A stretch of DNA of 64,000 nt, from NCBI GenBank assembly GCA_015056795.1, contig SVFO01000002.1:96962-160961 (forward strand). Reading direction: 5' to 3'. Numbering within the stretch: the stretch's first letter is position 1; each line of letters opens with the position of its first letter. The DNA comes from Lachnospiraceae bacterium. GTDB taxonomy: Bacteria > Bacillota > Clostridia > Lachnospirales > Lachnospiraceae. Below are positions 1 to 8,646 of this stretch, piece after piece. Made by a program: the position numbers and the translations under genes. Below the pieces are notes generated by a model that was not told where the DNA came from, did not search any database, and saw only the letters and a list, made by a program, of their open reading frames with translations.

Positions 1-83
1 TCCACGAGAAATAAAAGTAATGTCAGCAGAAAATAAAAAACAACAATTGAAAAAATAATTTGTAGAATCCGTTTCTTTTTCAT
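1..83 (-). CDS. N-terminus of a membrane or signal-anchored protein (cut by window edge)
   Basis: An open frame starts with ATG at 83 and runs off the left edge. It is preceded by AGAGGG ten bases upstream. The visible 27 residues are a short Lys/Arg-rich stretch followed by a strongly hydrophobic segment, as in a signal peptide or first membrane helix. Nothing more can be said about function. It lies downstream of the AAA protein gene and could be the last gene of that transcript. Confidence 0.5.
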   Translation of the reverse strand, partial: MKKKRILQIIFSIVVFYFLLTLLLFLV

Positions 84-99
84 GTGCACTAGACCCTCT

Positions 100-144
100 T
101 TTGTAATGATTCTATTTGTAATGATCCTATTTGTAATGATCCTG
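100..144. repeat. Three tandem copies of a 15-bp unit
   Basis: The unit TTTGTAATGATYCTA occurs three times in a row (100-114, 115-129, 130-144) with one or two mismatches. It sits between the stop of the AAA gene and the start of the left-edge gene. It contains no obvious hairpin. It may be simple slippage-type repeat expansion or a protein-binding site. Confidence 0.75.
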
Positions 145-151
145 ATTATAA

Positions 152-2101
152 TTATTTAAATCCTACAACCTTTTTGACTTCTATTTTCTCGTTGAATTCC
201 TTCTCGCCGCTGGCAGCGATAAAGTCCTCCTTCATGAGAACAATCTGGCTTTTCCCCGCAAGGGAGCAGCGAAGCGCCGCCTTTGACCAGGTACGCTCAT
301 ACAGGTTTCTGACGAAACGCGCATTCGCAAATTCCTTGGACTGCATATATTGCTCAGACAATGCCTCAAAATATTTATGCGCTTCCTCCTCCAAGCCGAC
401 GTCATACATGAAATGCTTTCGCACCATCAGCATAAAAATGTCAAACAGCTGTCTCTTCGTGTAATTTGGGAAATGCAAAATCACGGGCATTCTGCTTCGG
501 ATGCCAGGATTTGCCTTCATCAGCGTCTCCATCTCATCCGTATATCCCGCCATGACAACCAGCATGTCATCCCTGTGGTTTTCCATCTCGGAGATCAGCG
601 TTGTAATGGCCTCTCTTCCAAAATCATTGTTGGTATGACTTTCATCATACAGTGCATATGCCTCATCGATAAAGAGCACGGAGCCATAGGAGTCCCTACA
701 GATCGTCGCCGTCTTTACGGACGTCTGTCCAACATATTCTGCGACAAGATCTCGGCCGCTGTACTCAAAAAAGGCACCCTTTCGAAGAATTCCCTCCTCG
801 CGCATGATCTGACCAATAATTCGCGCAACCGTTGTCTTTCCCGTTCCGGGCGACCCCGTAAAACGCATGTGAATGCAGGGACGCTCAAGCTTCTCATTAT
901 TCATGGCAACCTTAATCTGAGAGATGATCTCCTTGATTCGCGCGGTAATCTCCTCCATGCCAACAAGCTCCGCCAGTGCGGCATAGCCCGTCAGCTTTGT
1001 TTTCTCCTCCCTGACGAAGCCATCAATCTCCTTCGCCTCCAGCGTCTTCGCATCAATTTCTTCCCCTTCCTCAAGCTTCTTACTGTCATGGGAAGCCTTC
1101 CTCAGAATCACCTCATTGGCAATCTTTTCTACGGTCTTGAAGCCATAAAAACGGCCATCCATCTTCTCCTGATGAATTCTTTCCGTAACCAGCTCCATAA
1201 TGTCCGTGCTCGGAAGGATACCGATACTCGTAAAATGATCCCAGAAAGCCTCCAGCAGGCAAATGTCGGAATAGGGCGGAATCTGTATCGTCTCTAACAA
1301 AAGCATGTCGGAAAGAAGATTCGAAATCTCGTCAAAGGCCTTTTTCTCCAAGAAGGGAATGCGGAAGACAATCACGTAATCTCCCTGCACATCCTCCAGA
1401 CGCCTTACGAACCTGCGGAGCTCATCCGTCTTCTTCCCTTCAAGATAATAGGAAATGTCCAGGCCGACAACATAAGAACCCTTTTTACTATCCTCGTCCC
1501 TCAGATAATCAATCGCGGAATCCTCATCATAGTAACCGTTTTTCTCCTCCGCACCCATGATCATCTCGCAACAAGCGGCTTCCCCACCATTCTCAGGCTG
1601 GGGGTACGCCTCCAGCGCAATCAAATAGCTGGACAGGGCAGACAGGATCGTGGAAAAACCACAACCAGAATCAATGGCGCAAAGATAATTTTGCTTTTTG
1701 ATGATATCCTCTGCCCCCATTTCCTTTAGCTGGGGAAATCTCTCCGAAAGCTCCGTGATCCTCCGCATAAAATCATCCATCCCATAAAAATTCTGATAGA
1801 TGCCCTGCGTGTACTTGTAGCGTAGATTGGTTTCCGTGTCGCCAAATTCTGCGACCAAAATCTCGTTTAGGCCCTCTGGGAGAAATGACTGATTCCATGC
1901 GGCCTGCAAAAGCCTCTTACACTCGGCCTTTGTCTCCGCCTGCAATTTAATACTGGCAAACGTAAATCGGCCAATATTCAAAACGGCCTGCGATTCCTTG
2001 GGAAGGCCCTCCAGAATCTTAAAACCATACTGTCCCAGCTCCTCCGCATGCTCCTTCGCAAATTCCTGCGTCAGTGCAAGTCTTGCAATAAATTCCTTCA
2101 T
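152..2101 (-). CDS. Tandem-AAA protein, CbbX/SpoVK type, degenerate first domain
   Basis: This is a 649-aa cytoplasmic ATPase. The C-terminal half (about residues 375-640) is a typical CbbX/SpoVK AAA+ domain, with Walker A GSPGTGKTT, Walker B VLFIDEAYAL and an arginine-containing IRSRMP segment. Further upstream a second nucleotide-binding-like fold is suggested by CAIDSGCGFST, where the Walker A lysine is missing, so this domain is probably inactive. The family remodels protein substrates. The ATG at 2101 has AGAGGA seven bases upstream; an in-frame upstream start at 2131 lacks a good site. The gene follows a small-protein gene by about 47 bases and probably forms an operon with it. The substrate is unknown. 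Confidence 0.8.
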   Translation of the reverse strand: MKEFIARLALTQEFAKEHAEELGQYGFKILEGLPKESQAVLNIGRFTFASIKLQAETKAECKRLLQAAWNQSFLPEGLNEILVAEFGDTETNLRYKYTQGIYQNFYGMDDFMRRITELSERFPQLKEMGAEDIIKKQNYLCAIDSGCGFSTILSALSSYLIALEAYPQPENGGEAACCEMIMGAEEKNGYYDEDSAIDYLRDEDSKKGSYVVGLDISYYLEGKKTDELRRFVRRLEDVQGDYVIVFRIPFLEKKAFDEISNLLSDMLLLETIQIPPYSDICLLEAFWDHFTSIGILPSTDIMELVTERIHQEKMDGRFYGFKTVEKIANEVILRKASHDSKKLEEGEEIDAKTLEAKEIDGFVREEKTKLTGYAALAELVGMEEITARIKEIISQIKVAMNNEKLERPCIHMRFTGSPGTGKTTVARIIGQIMREEGILRKGAFFEYSGRDLVAEYVGQTSVKTATICRDSYGSVLFIDEAYALYDESHTNNDFGREAITTLISEMENHRDDMLVVMAGYTDEMETLMKANPGIRSRMPVILHFPNYTKRQLFDIFMLMVRKHFMYDVGLEEEAHKYFEALSEQYMQSKEFANARFVRNLYERTWSKAALRCSLAGKSQIVLMKEDFIAASGEKEFNEKIEVKKVVGFK

Positions 2102-2148
2102 GCCTGTATCCTCTTTCCATTTCTTTCTCAAAGGGTCGTACGACTCTT

Positions 2149-2379
2149 CTACGCTTTCTCTGCTATGTCAGAAGCCTCAAGCGGTATGTCCACGGCATCA
2201 CAATTCGACACGGTTCCCTTCGCCCAGGGACTTCCCACGTCGCATCTTCCAAGGTGATACTGCTCCTTGACGGTGCCCTTCTCCTGCGCCTCCGAAAAGC
2301 CCACGGAAAGACGGCTTACGCCACTTTCCATTTTCCCTTCGATCATTTGAATCAGCTCGTCGATCTCTTTTTCATCCAT
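2149..2379 (-). CDS. Small 76-aa protein paired with the AAA ATPase
   Basis: I do not recognise a named family. The ATG at 2379 has AGAGGGC upstream. The product starts with an acidic helix (MDEKEIDELIQMIEGKM) and continues into a flexible half with two cysteines in a segment reading HLGRCDVGSPWAKG and then NCD. It has no signal peptide. Its position directly upstream of the AAA gene suggests that it is a partner or substrate of that ATPase, which is inference only. Upstream in-frame codons to 2433 lack a ribosome binding site. Confidence 0.55.
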   Translation of the reverse strand: MDEKEIDELIQMIEGKMESGVSRLSVGFSEAQEKGTVKEQYHLGRCDVGSPWAKGTVSNCDAVDIPLEASDIAEKA

Positions 2380-2417
2380 ACTACTGCCCTCTTTGTATTT
2401 TATCACCTGAAAGCTTG

Positions 2418-3107
2418 CTATTTCAACCCACAAAAGAAGCCTGCATAGGGGAATTGATAGTGCATCACCTGATTTCCAAACAGATCCTTGACCTCACCCT
2501 GTGCCTTACCAGCCAAAATCTCCTCCGCACCCTCGATCAGCTTCTCAATCAGGGATGGCTCCACGGGGAAGCTTCCGTGAGATGGATAGATCGTGTCAAA
2601 ACGATCCCGATAGGTGCAAAGCTTTTGCATGCTTGGAATATAATCCGTAAGACTCCTGAATGGTCCAAACATAAAGATCGTTCCATTCTGTACGGAATCA
2701 CCTGAGATCAACACGCGCGCATTCACATCAAGGATGGCAACGCTTCCAGGCGTATGTCCAGGAATGTCGATAATCTCCAAGGGTCTGCCTCCAAGGTCAA
2801 TGACATCACCCTCCTTGATGGGACGAATCGCGGCTCCGCTCCCCTTCATCCCATAGTTGCCTTCCTCCGCAGGACTCATATAGCAGAACTCGAAGGCCCC
2901 GTTCCCAGAGATATGGTCTCGGTCCGCATGTGTATTTAAAAGCTCCAACGGCTTCTTCGTAGTGGTTTTTGCGATATCGATTGCATCTGGCGTTGTCATG
3001 CCACTGTCAATCATCAGAGCCTTTTCCGTGCCCTCTAACACAAAGAAACGCACCATGCCATCCTCTACGCGCCAAGTGTTTTCATTGATCTGAATTACCT
3101 CTGCCAT
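2418..3107 (-). CDS. MBL-fold metallo-hydrolase
   Basis: This 229-aa protein carries the metallo-beta-lactamase-fold metal motif as NTHADRDHISGN, a later histidine in DIPGHTPGS, and GDSVQNG for the bridging aspartate, followed by YPSHGSF. This is the glyoxalase II-like subgroup of small hydrolases. The substrate cannot be told. The ATG at 3107 has AGGAGG eight bases upstream, which is preferred over the in-frame ATG at 3137. It sits between the small AAA-partner gene and an APH-like kinase gene, all co-oriented, with no functional link visible. Confidence 0.85.
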   Translation of the reverse strand: MAEVIQINENTWRVEDGMVRFFVLEGTEKALMIDSGMTTPDAIDIAKTTTKKPLELLNTHADRDHISGNGAFEFCYMSPAEEGNYGMKGSGAAIRPIKEGDVIDLGGRPLEIIDIPGHTPGSVAILDVNARVLISGDSVQNGTIFMFGPFRSLTDYIPSMQKLCTYRDRFDTIYPSHGSFPVEPSLIEKLIEGAEEILAGKAQGEVKDLFGNQVMHYQFPYAGFFCGLK

Positions 3108-3176
3108 GCTTTTACCCTCCTGTTTTGCTTCACCCATTCTATTTTTCTTACCTCGTATGCTTCCATGTTGCTTTTC

Positions 3177-4205
3177 TCAAATGGTCATTCTTTGATTTTC
3201 ATCCCGCGCCATGGCAAAGTATCCACGCGCCTTTTCCTGTAAGTATCCTGGATATTTTTCCCGAAACGATTTCTTCTCCGCAATGGAATCCATATAATAA
3301 CGAAGTCCCAATTCAAAACAGATCTTCCGAATCACCTTGGGCAGGCGCTCCATTTCCTCCTCGGAAATCAGCTCCCCTGCAACGCTCCAATACCCTTGTA
3401 ACAGAATCTGCGCCGACGCCTGATCTGTCCTTCCCTCCTTGGCGCAACAGGACCTGATGCAATCCGCAAGGTCCTCTAACAGCGATCCCTGCATCACCGT
3501 ATCCAAATCGATGAATGCCTTGACCCCACCCTCCTGAAACAAGATATTGGCAAGCTTCGGATCCCCATGAATCATCTTCGATTTATCCAAGGCTAGCAAA
3601 AGCATTTCCTTTATTCCTGAATGAATTTCTTCCTCTAATTCTGCGTCCCTCTGCTCCTCGTAATATGTCCCATCCTCAAACAAGCCCCGAAAGCGATCAT
3701 AATAATGCTTTAGGTCATGCAGCATGGGATAAACCGCCAGAGGCGTTCCCGAAAGTCCTTGCAGAATTTGATGCATCCTTGCCAGACCCTGCCCGCAGGA
3801 AAAAAGCTCGCTCTCCGACAATGGAAGCTTTAACACCTCTCCCTCGATCATGGGATACATTCTCCAATGATCTCCCTCCTGATCCGTGAAAAAGCGCTTC
3901 CCGTCACGCGTCCTAAGCCAGACCGGATATGGCCAGCCTGCCTCCTCGAAGGCCTGGGCATAGAGCAAATAATTATGCTCCAGCGCTGCAATGTCCATGG
4001 CCTTACGAATGCGCTGACATACATAGCTGCCCCCATCCTCCGTGACGACATGGAAGGTATCATTGATATGTCCATCACCAAAGGGCGTTGCCGTCATGAT
4101 AGGATTTTGTATAAATTCCCTGCAGATTTCTTCTATGCCGTTCAATCGTTCTCCCCCATGAATTCCTTGCAAGCGTTTACCGTTACCCTGGTCCGAAACC
4201 AGCAT
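3177..4205 (-). CDS. APH-like phosphotransferase (choline/aminoglycoside kinase fold)
   Basis: The protein has the APH-type catalytic loop MIHGDPKLANILF followed by FIDLDTV, giving the catalytic Asp, the Asn and the metal Asp. These are typical of small-molecule kinases that act on choline, homoserine or aminoglycoside-like substrates. The N-terminal part (TATPFGDGHINDTFHV) fits the nucleotide-binding lobe of the homoserine/choline kinase-like group. The start is uncertain: ATG at 4205 lies only three bases after the histidine kinase stop and has no well-spaced site, whereas TTG at 4145 has GGGGGAG about five bases upstream and would give 322 aa. The substrate is unknown. Confidence 0.8.
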   Translation of the reverse strand: MLVSDQGNGKRLQGIHGGERLNGIEEICREFIQNPIMTATPFGDGHINDTFHVVTEDGGSYVCQRIRKAMDIAALEHNYLLYAQAFEEAGWPYPVWLRTRDGKRFFTDQEGDHWRMYPMIEGEVLKLPLSESELFSCGQGLARMHQILQGLSGTPLAVYPMLHDLKHYYDRFRGLFEDGTYYEEQRDAELEEEIHSGIKEMLLLALDKSKMIHGDPKLANILFQEGGVKAFIDLDTVMQGSLLEDLADCIRSCCAKEGRTDQASAQILLQGYWSVAGELISEEEMERLPKVIRKICFELGLRYYMDSIAEKKSFREKYPGYLQEKARGYFAMARDENQRMTI

Positions 4206-4208
4206 TCC

Positions 4209-5123
4209 CTAGGATGCCTTCGGTATCCGAATCACAATGCCGAAAAGACCGTCCTTTAGCTCTGCCTTTATCTCCCCGCCCATGTGTGTCACGATCTTCT
4301 TTGCGATGGCGAGGCCAAGTCCTGTTGTCTTTTTCGACCGAGACTTATCCGTCGTGAAAAAGCGGTCAAACAAGCGATCCAAATCCTCTGGCGCAATGTC
4401 GCCCGCATCATTTCGGAAACAAAAGGCATAAGCCTCCGGCTCTTGCCAGGAGGCTATGGAATAGTTCGTTTTTCCATGAACTAAGGAATTAAAGATAATG
4501 TTGGAGAAGACTCTGGTTACGGCATCCGCATCGCCCAAAACCTTGAACTCCTCCTCAGCAATCTGAATGTCAGGCTCCTCGCCCTTCGCTTCAAAATTCG
4601 AGTAAAACGAAACTGCCGTATTTCGAAGAATCGCATTTAGGTCGATCTGCGTTTCATGATATTCAAAGGAATCTGACTCCAATCTGGCGAAATCAAACAG
4701 CTGATTCAAGAGACGCTTCAAGGTATCCGAGCGCTCCAAAATCGTGTCCACCGCCATCAGGTCCTTCTCCGAAAGACCTCCCGAATTCTTTAGGATCTTC
4801 GCATATCCCTCGATGGAGGTCAGGGGCGTCCGCACGTCGTGGGCAAGATTTGTGATGGTCTCCTTGATGGTCTCATCCTTTCGCCGTAGCTCCGAGATAT
4901 TCTTTCGATACTTATCCACCAAAAGATTGATTTCATCCACCAGCTTCCCCACCTCTGGCGTCTGAAAGTCAATCGGAACCGTGATGGAGGTATCGCCCTC
5001 CTGCAGCGTCTCGATAAACTGGCGAAGCCTAATGATTTGACGCCGCATCATACAGATGCCTGCAAGCAGAAGGAGGCAAAGGAGCCCCAAAACCGCTATG
5101 ATAATACCCGTTCCTAAACTCAC
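4209..5123 (-). CDS. Sensor histidine kinase
   Basis: This 304-aa membrane kinase has an N-terminal hydrophobic helix (about residues 5-25), a HAMP-like linker, and a HisKA box NLAHDVRTPLTS with the phospho-accepting His at residue 95. It also has an HATPase region with FSNIIFNSLVHG (N box), DLDRLFDRFF (F box) and TGLGLAIAKKI (G box). It has almost no extracellular loop, like the intramembrane-sensing kinases that work with ABC transporters. GTG at 5123 follows GGGGGAGAGG. It is the last gene of a five-gene unit with the response regulator at 7811-8488 and three ABC genes in between, so it probably senses the compound or stress handled by that transporter. Confidence 0.9.
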   Translation of the reverse strand: MSLGTGIIIAVLGLLCLLLLAGICMMRRQIIRLRQFIETLQEGDTSITVPIDFQTPEVGKLVDEINLLVDKYRKNISELRRKDETIKETITNLAHDVRTPLTSIEGYAKILKNSGGLSEKDLMAVDTILERSDTLKRLLNQLFDFARLESDSFEYHETQIDLNAILRNTAVSFYSNFEAKGEEPDIQIAEEEFKVLGDADAVTRVFSNIIFNSLVHGKTNYSIASWQEPEAYAFCFRNDAGDIAPEDLDRLFDRFFTTDKSRSKKTTGLGLAIAKKIVTHMGGEIKAELKDGLFGIVIRIPKAS

Positions 5124-5191
5124 TTTCCTCTCCCCCTAAATAAAACTGCTCCATTTCGCATTTAAATAAAATCGCTGCGCGATGGCTTGCG

Positions 5192-5941
5192 TTAATCAAT
5201 GTCGCGATGCCGCTCAAAAAGAAGCACGGCAAGACTGCAAATGATGAAATATGCTGCAAAAACAATGAGAATTCGAATCCATTCGCTTTGTCTCGTAAAG
5301 CTTACAAGCATGGACTGTGCGAATGCCCAGCTGCCCGTCAGCGCATCCCCTAGTGACAGCGCACTATCCAGCTTGGAAAGTGCCATGGTTCCAAAAATCA
5401 ACAGGATTGCATTCAGCGAGGACGAAATCTCTCCAGTCTTGATCAAAAAGCTGATGGCCAGGATCAAGATCGCCGCCGTACCATGTGCGACCGTCTGCAG
5501 CAAATAATACTGAAAAAGATTTCCCATGAAGGCTCCATCCGTTTGCATGCCTAAAGCGGTCACGCCATACGCTGCGCCAGATACTATCGCGACAAAGCTG
5601 ATCATCATCGTAAGAACCAGAATGCAAAGTACCTTGGAAAAAAAGAAGCTTGTTTTTGAAATGCCCCTGGCAATCAAAAGCTTCCAAGACTTGTCCTTAA
5701 ACTCGGTAGTAAACAGAGTACTGGCGCTTACCAATAGCGGAATCCTGATGGCATGGAAGGCCATAAAATCACTCCAATATTTCTCCAAAGCATAGGCGTC
5801 TGACAGGTTCAGCTTCGTATCTGCGCTCCAAGCGATCATGCTGCCGGTCAGCAGCGACCATGCCACAGTTCCCACCAAGCCAATCCAAGTTGCCTTGTCA
5901 TGAAACAGCTTATAGAAAGAGGCTCTAATCATGTGTTTCAT
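5192..5941 (-). CDS. ABC-2 type permease subunit
   Basis: This 249-aa integral membrane protein has six predicted hydrophobic segments and a basic N-terminus (MIRASFYKLFHDK), typical of permeases of the lantibiotic-immunity/bacitracin ABC class. Its start ATG overlaps the stop of the ATPase gene (ATGA arrangement), with GGAGG seven bases upstream. It is clearly homologous to the permease at 6961-7707: both share FRDK/HDK near the start and the segment DKSWKLLIA(K/R)GISKTS. The two permeases plus the ATPase therefore form one exporter or immunity-type transporter with two different membrane subunits. Confidence 0.88.
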   Translation of the reverse strand: MKHMIRASFYKLFHDKATWIGLVGTVAWSLLTGSMIAWSADTKLNLSDAYALEKYWSDFMAFHAIRIPLLVSASTLFTTEFKDKSWKLLIARGISKTSFFFSKVLCILVLTMMISFVAIVSGAAYGVTALGMQTDGAFMGNLFQYYLLQTVAHGTAAILILAISFLIKTGEISSSLNAILLIFGTMALSKLDSALSLGDALTGSWAFAQSMLVSFTRQSEWIRILIVFAAYFIICSLAVLLFERHRDID

Positions 5942-6849
5942 TTCGTTGCCTCCGCCGTCATGAGATTGTTGAAGAACTCCTCAAGGCTCTCGCCGACATG
6001 GACAATTTCGCCGACCTCCACGCCGCCGCGTACCATGGCCGTAACAACCTTAGAGGACTCATCAACATAATCAAATAGCCGAATGGTCTCCGCGTCGATT
6101 ACCTCATAATTCTCCGTTCCCAGCTCCTTCTCGCATACCATCGCTGCCTTTGCCGTATCAGAAACCTTGAGTCTTAAGCAGGTCTTGCTCTTCTCCTCCA
6201 GCTCCTCCTCAGAGAGCTCCTGAATCAAATGACCGCCCTTCATAAAGCCATAACGGGTTGCTACCTTGGACACCTCATCTAATAAATGGCTGGAGATCAG
6301 AATCGTCGTCTGGTTTTCCGCATTCAGCTTCTTTAAGAGCTGGCGAATCTCCTGAATGCCCATGGGATCTAGGCCATTCATCGGCTCATCCAAAATCAGA
6401 AAATCAGGTGAACCAAGAAGCGCGATGCCAATGGCAAGTCTTTGCTTCATGCCGAGGGAGGTCTTCCGAATGACCTTATTTGCATGCTTTGTCATGCCGA
6501 CAAGCTCCAGGATTCGATCTACCTCTCCAGCCTTATGACAACCAAAGGCTCTCGCAAACATTTCCAGATTGTCCCGAACCGACAGCCTCGTGTCCAACGC
6601 AGGGGAATCGATCAGACAACCCATGCGGAAGCGTGCCACCTCTGGATGCTTATTCTCGAATAAAACAACCTCTCCGCCAGTCGGCGTCGCAAGACCGCTC
6701 AGCATCTTCATCAGGGTAGACTTTCCGGCACCATTCTCGCCGATCAGTGCATAAATGTCACCCTTCTCTATACTCATGTTTACTTCAGAAACTGCTGCAA
6801 ATCCATGATATTTCTTCGTCAATGCATTTGTTTTTACAATGTTGCTCAT
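5938..6849 (-). CDS. ABC transporter ATP-binding protein
   Basis: This 303-aa nucleotide-binding subunit has Walker A GENGAGKST at residues 37-45, an LSGG-type signature in variant form (TSLGMKQRLAIG), Walker B FLILDEPMNGLDP and a switch histidine in ISSHLLDEV. The C-terminal 90 residues match the accessory domain usual in antibiotic and lantibiotic export ATPases. The chosen ATG at 6849 has GGGAG seven bases upstream; the frame is open further to 6918, but that part overlaps the proposed promoter and direct repeats. It is coupled by a 4-base overlap to the downstream permease. Confidence 0.92.
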   Translation of the reverse strand: MSNIVKTNALTKKYHGFAAVSEVNMSIEKGDIYALIGENGAGKSTLMKMLSGLATPTGGEVVLFENKHPEVARFRMGCLIDSPALDTRLSVRDNLEMFARAFGCHKAGEVDRILELVGMTKHANKVIRKTSLGMKQRLAIGIALLGSPDFLILDEPMNGLDPMGIQEIRQLLKKLNAENQTTILISSHLLDEVSKVATRYGFMKGGHLIQELSEEELEEKSKTCLRLKVSDTAKAAMVCEKELGTENYEVIDAETIRLFDYVDESSKVVTAMVRGGVEVGEIVHVGESLEEFFNNLMTAEATK

Positions 6850-6885
6850 CTTTTTTCTCCCTTCGTCCGCAACCTCTTTAAGATC

Positions 6886-6930
6886 ATTATCCCGTAAGAG
6901 TTTAAGGAAAGTCTTCAAAAATGTTTAAGG
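6886..6930 (-). promoter_or_regulatory. Direct-repeat operator and -10 element before the ABC ATPase gene
   Basis: On the plus strand GTTTAAGG occurs at 6900-6907 and again at 6923-6930, exactly 23 bases apart. Read on the minus strand, the repeat nearest the gene is followed eight bases later by GATAAT (6886-6891), a good -10. There is no separate -35, as expected if a response regulator bound to the direct repeat recruits polymerase. The same layout recurs at 7763-7807. Binding by the regulator encoded next door is inference. Confidence 0.6.
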
Positions 6931-6960
6931 AATTCATAAAGTTCTCATTGTAAAAACCTA

Positions 6961-7707
6961 TTATTCAATGTCCTTATGCTTTAAGAAGGTAATCGTAATT
7001 GCGCTGCAAGCCACCAGATATCCAAGGAATGCGATACAAATTCTTCCCCAGTTAGTAACTCCGCCAAAATCTACAAACGCTGTCTGAGAAAATGCCCAAT
7101 AATCCGTAATCTGCTCTCCCATGGATAATGCATTCTCAAGGCCGTGCAGAATCACATATCCCAAAACCATCATCATCAAACAGATCATCGATACGATCTC
7201 ACCGCGCTTTACAATACAAATCACCATGATGGTAACGATTGCAATGGAAAAGTGCGCGATGGTCTGTCCCAGGAAAAACAAAAGGACATTTCTAACATAC
7301 GCTGCATCCATGGTTGCATGAAGCAAAACCACATTGCCAATTGCCAGCGTCATAATGGAAAGAAAGCTGATGATTACAGTCAGGCAAAGCATGCTGATTA
7401 GCTTGGAAAAAAAATAGCTGGTCTTGGAAATCCCCTTTGCGATCAAAAGCTTCCAGGATTTGTCACGAAACTCTCCCGAAAACAGAAGCACCGCACTAAT
7501 GATCAGCGGAACCTCTATGGCATGCAGCCCAATAAAGCCATACCAGCGATTCGCGAGCTCCGATACGTCTGCAATGCCACGTGCGTGACTGGTAAGCATC
7601 TGCGCCATGATCACAACGACCGACCAGCAAACCGTTCCCACAAGGCAAAGCACAAACGCCTTGTCGCGAAACATTTTATAGAATGAAGCTCTCAATGCAT
7701 TTAACAT
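6961..7707 (-). CDS. ABC-2 type permease subunit
   Basis: This 248-aa membrane protein has six hydrophobic segments and is a paralogue of the permease at 5192-5941. It starts MLNALRASFYKMFRDK and shares the DKSWKLLIAKGISKTS segment. ATG at 7707 has AAGGAGG seven bases upstream. It lies between the response regulator gene and the ATPase gene. About 110 bases separate it from the ATPase gene and about 100 from the regulator gene, and each gap carries the shared direct-repeat element, so both this gene and the ATPase gene probably have regulated promoters. Confidence 0.87.
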   Translation of the reverse strand: MLNALRASFYKMFRDKAFVLCLVGTVCWSVVVIMAQMLTSHARGIADVSELANRWYGFIGLHAIEVPLIISAVLLFSGEFRDKSWKLLIAKGISKTSYFFSKLISMLCLTVIISFLSIMTLAIGNVVLLHATMDAAYVRNVLLFFLGQTIAHFSIAIVTIMVICIVKRGEIVSMICLMMMVLGYVILHGLENALSMGEQITDYWAFSQTAFVDFGGVTNWGRICIAFLGYLVACSAITITFLKHKDIE

Positions 7708-7762
7708 ATGTTTTCCTCCTTAAACCTTCCCTAATCTACGGGTTGTTCTCTTTACAATTCTT

Positions 7763-7807
7763 AGCTTACGGGAAGAATTTAAGAAAATCATTTACAAAAG
7801 TTTAAGG
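7763..7807 (-). promoter_or_regulatory. Second copy of the direct-repeat operator, before the first permease gene
   Basis: The half-sites ATTTAAGA (7777-7784) and GTTTAAGG (7800-7807) are again 23 bases apart. On the minus strand they are followed by eight bases and a weak -10, TAAGCT (7763-7768). Around the outer half-site, TTTAAGGAATTCATAAAG is identical to the sequence at the other promoter (from 6924). The repeat reaches to within a few bases of the stop codon of the regulator gene. Confidence 0.58.
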
Positions 7808-7810
7808 AAT

Positions 7811-8488
7811 TCATAAAGAATCCATTTTAAATCCAATGCCCCATACCGTTTTTACATAGGAGCGATCCGGCTCCAGCACGGCCAGCTTCTTACGAATGTT
7901 GCTGACATGTACGCTGATCGTATTGTCGCTCGCATCTGGCTGTTCATTCCAAAGCTTTTCATAAATCATGTCCTTCGTAAACACCACGGACGGCCGCTCC
8001 ATTAAAATCTCCAAAATGGCAAATTCATTTTTGGTCAGCGCAACTGCCTTTCCAAGCTGCGTCAGCGTCTTCGCGTCAGAATCCAATTCCAGATTCCCAT
8101 AGGTCAAGACCCTGGCCACGGGTGCGGAATTGTTCCTACGAAGCACAATCTCTATGCGCGCCAACAGCTCCTCCGGATCAAAGGGCTTGGTCACGTAATC
8201 CTCCGCACCGCCCTTTAGCAGCACTAGCTTACTCGCGACGTCATCCTTCGCAGAAAGTGCAATCACGGGCGTCGGACAATTTTTCACAATATATTCCAGA
8301 ACCTCCTCTCCCGTCATTCCAGGGAGCATCAGATCCAGTACCACCAGCTGGTATTTATTGCGTTCCAGAAGCATCACGGCTTCCGTTCCCGAGTATGCAC
8401 CATCCGTACGATAGCCCTTACCTAAAAGGTACTCTCGCACCATCTTATTGATCGCCTGATCATCATCTACCACCAAAATATTTCGCAT
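7811..8488 (-). CDS. OmpR-family response regulator
   Basis: This 225-aa two-component regulator has a receiver domain with the acidic pocket VVDDD (residues 6-10), phosphorylation site Asp52 in VVLDLMLPG, and the conserved KPF lysine. A winged-helix DNA-binding domain follows (about residues 125-225), ending in SYVKTVWGIGFKMD. ATG at 8488 has AAGGGGG upstream. It is first in the unit regulator-permease-ATPase-permease-kinase. The matched direct repeats before the two transporter transcripts are the likely targets. Confidence 0.92.
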   Translation of the reverse strand: MRNILVVDDDQAINKMVREYLLGKGYRTDGAYSGTEAVMLLERNKYQLVVLDLMLPGMTGEEVLEYIVKNCPTPVIALSAKDDVASKLVLLKGGAEDYVTKPFDPEELLARIEIVLRRNNSAPVARVLTYGNLELDSDAKTLTQLGKAVALTKNEFAILEILMERPSVVFTKDMIYEKLWNEQPDASDNTISVHVSNIRKKLAVLEPDRSYVKTVWGIGFKMDSL

Positions 8489-8646
8489 AAATCCCCCTTA
8501 ACAACTCGGGGCTTGGTTTGATGGTCTCCCCTCAGGCCATTCAACCCATCCCCTCGAGATTCTAAGCCGTACCACATTTTGAGAATAAATATATGGTTAC
8601 GGCATTATCACATATGTTTTCTCTATCAATAAGTCGTTTTAATACT

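Noticed and set aside
350..1297. A 315-codon open frame on the plus strand
   Set aside because: It is antisense to the well-supported AAA gene and its translation has no recognisable motif.
3177..4205. Aminoglycoside-resistance phosphotransferase
   Set aside because: Only the general APH kinase loop is present. The N-terminal half looks closer to choline/homoserine kinase-like proteins, so a resistance call is unsupported.
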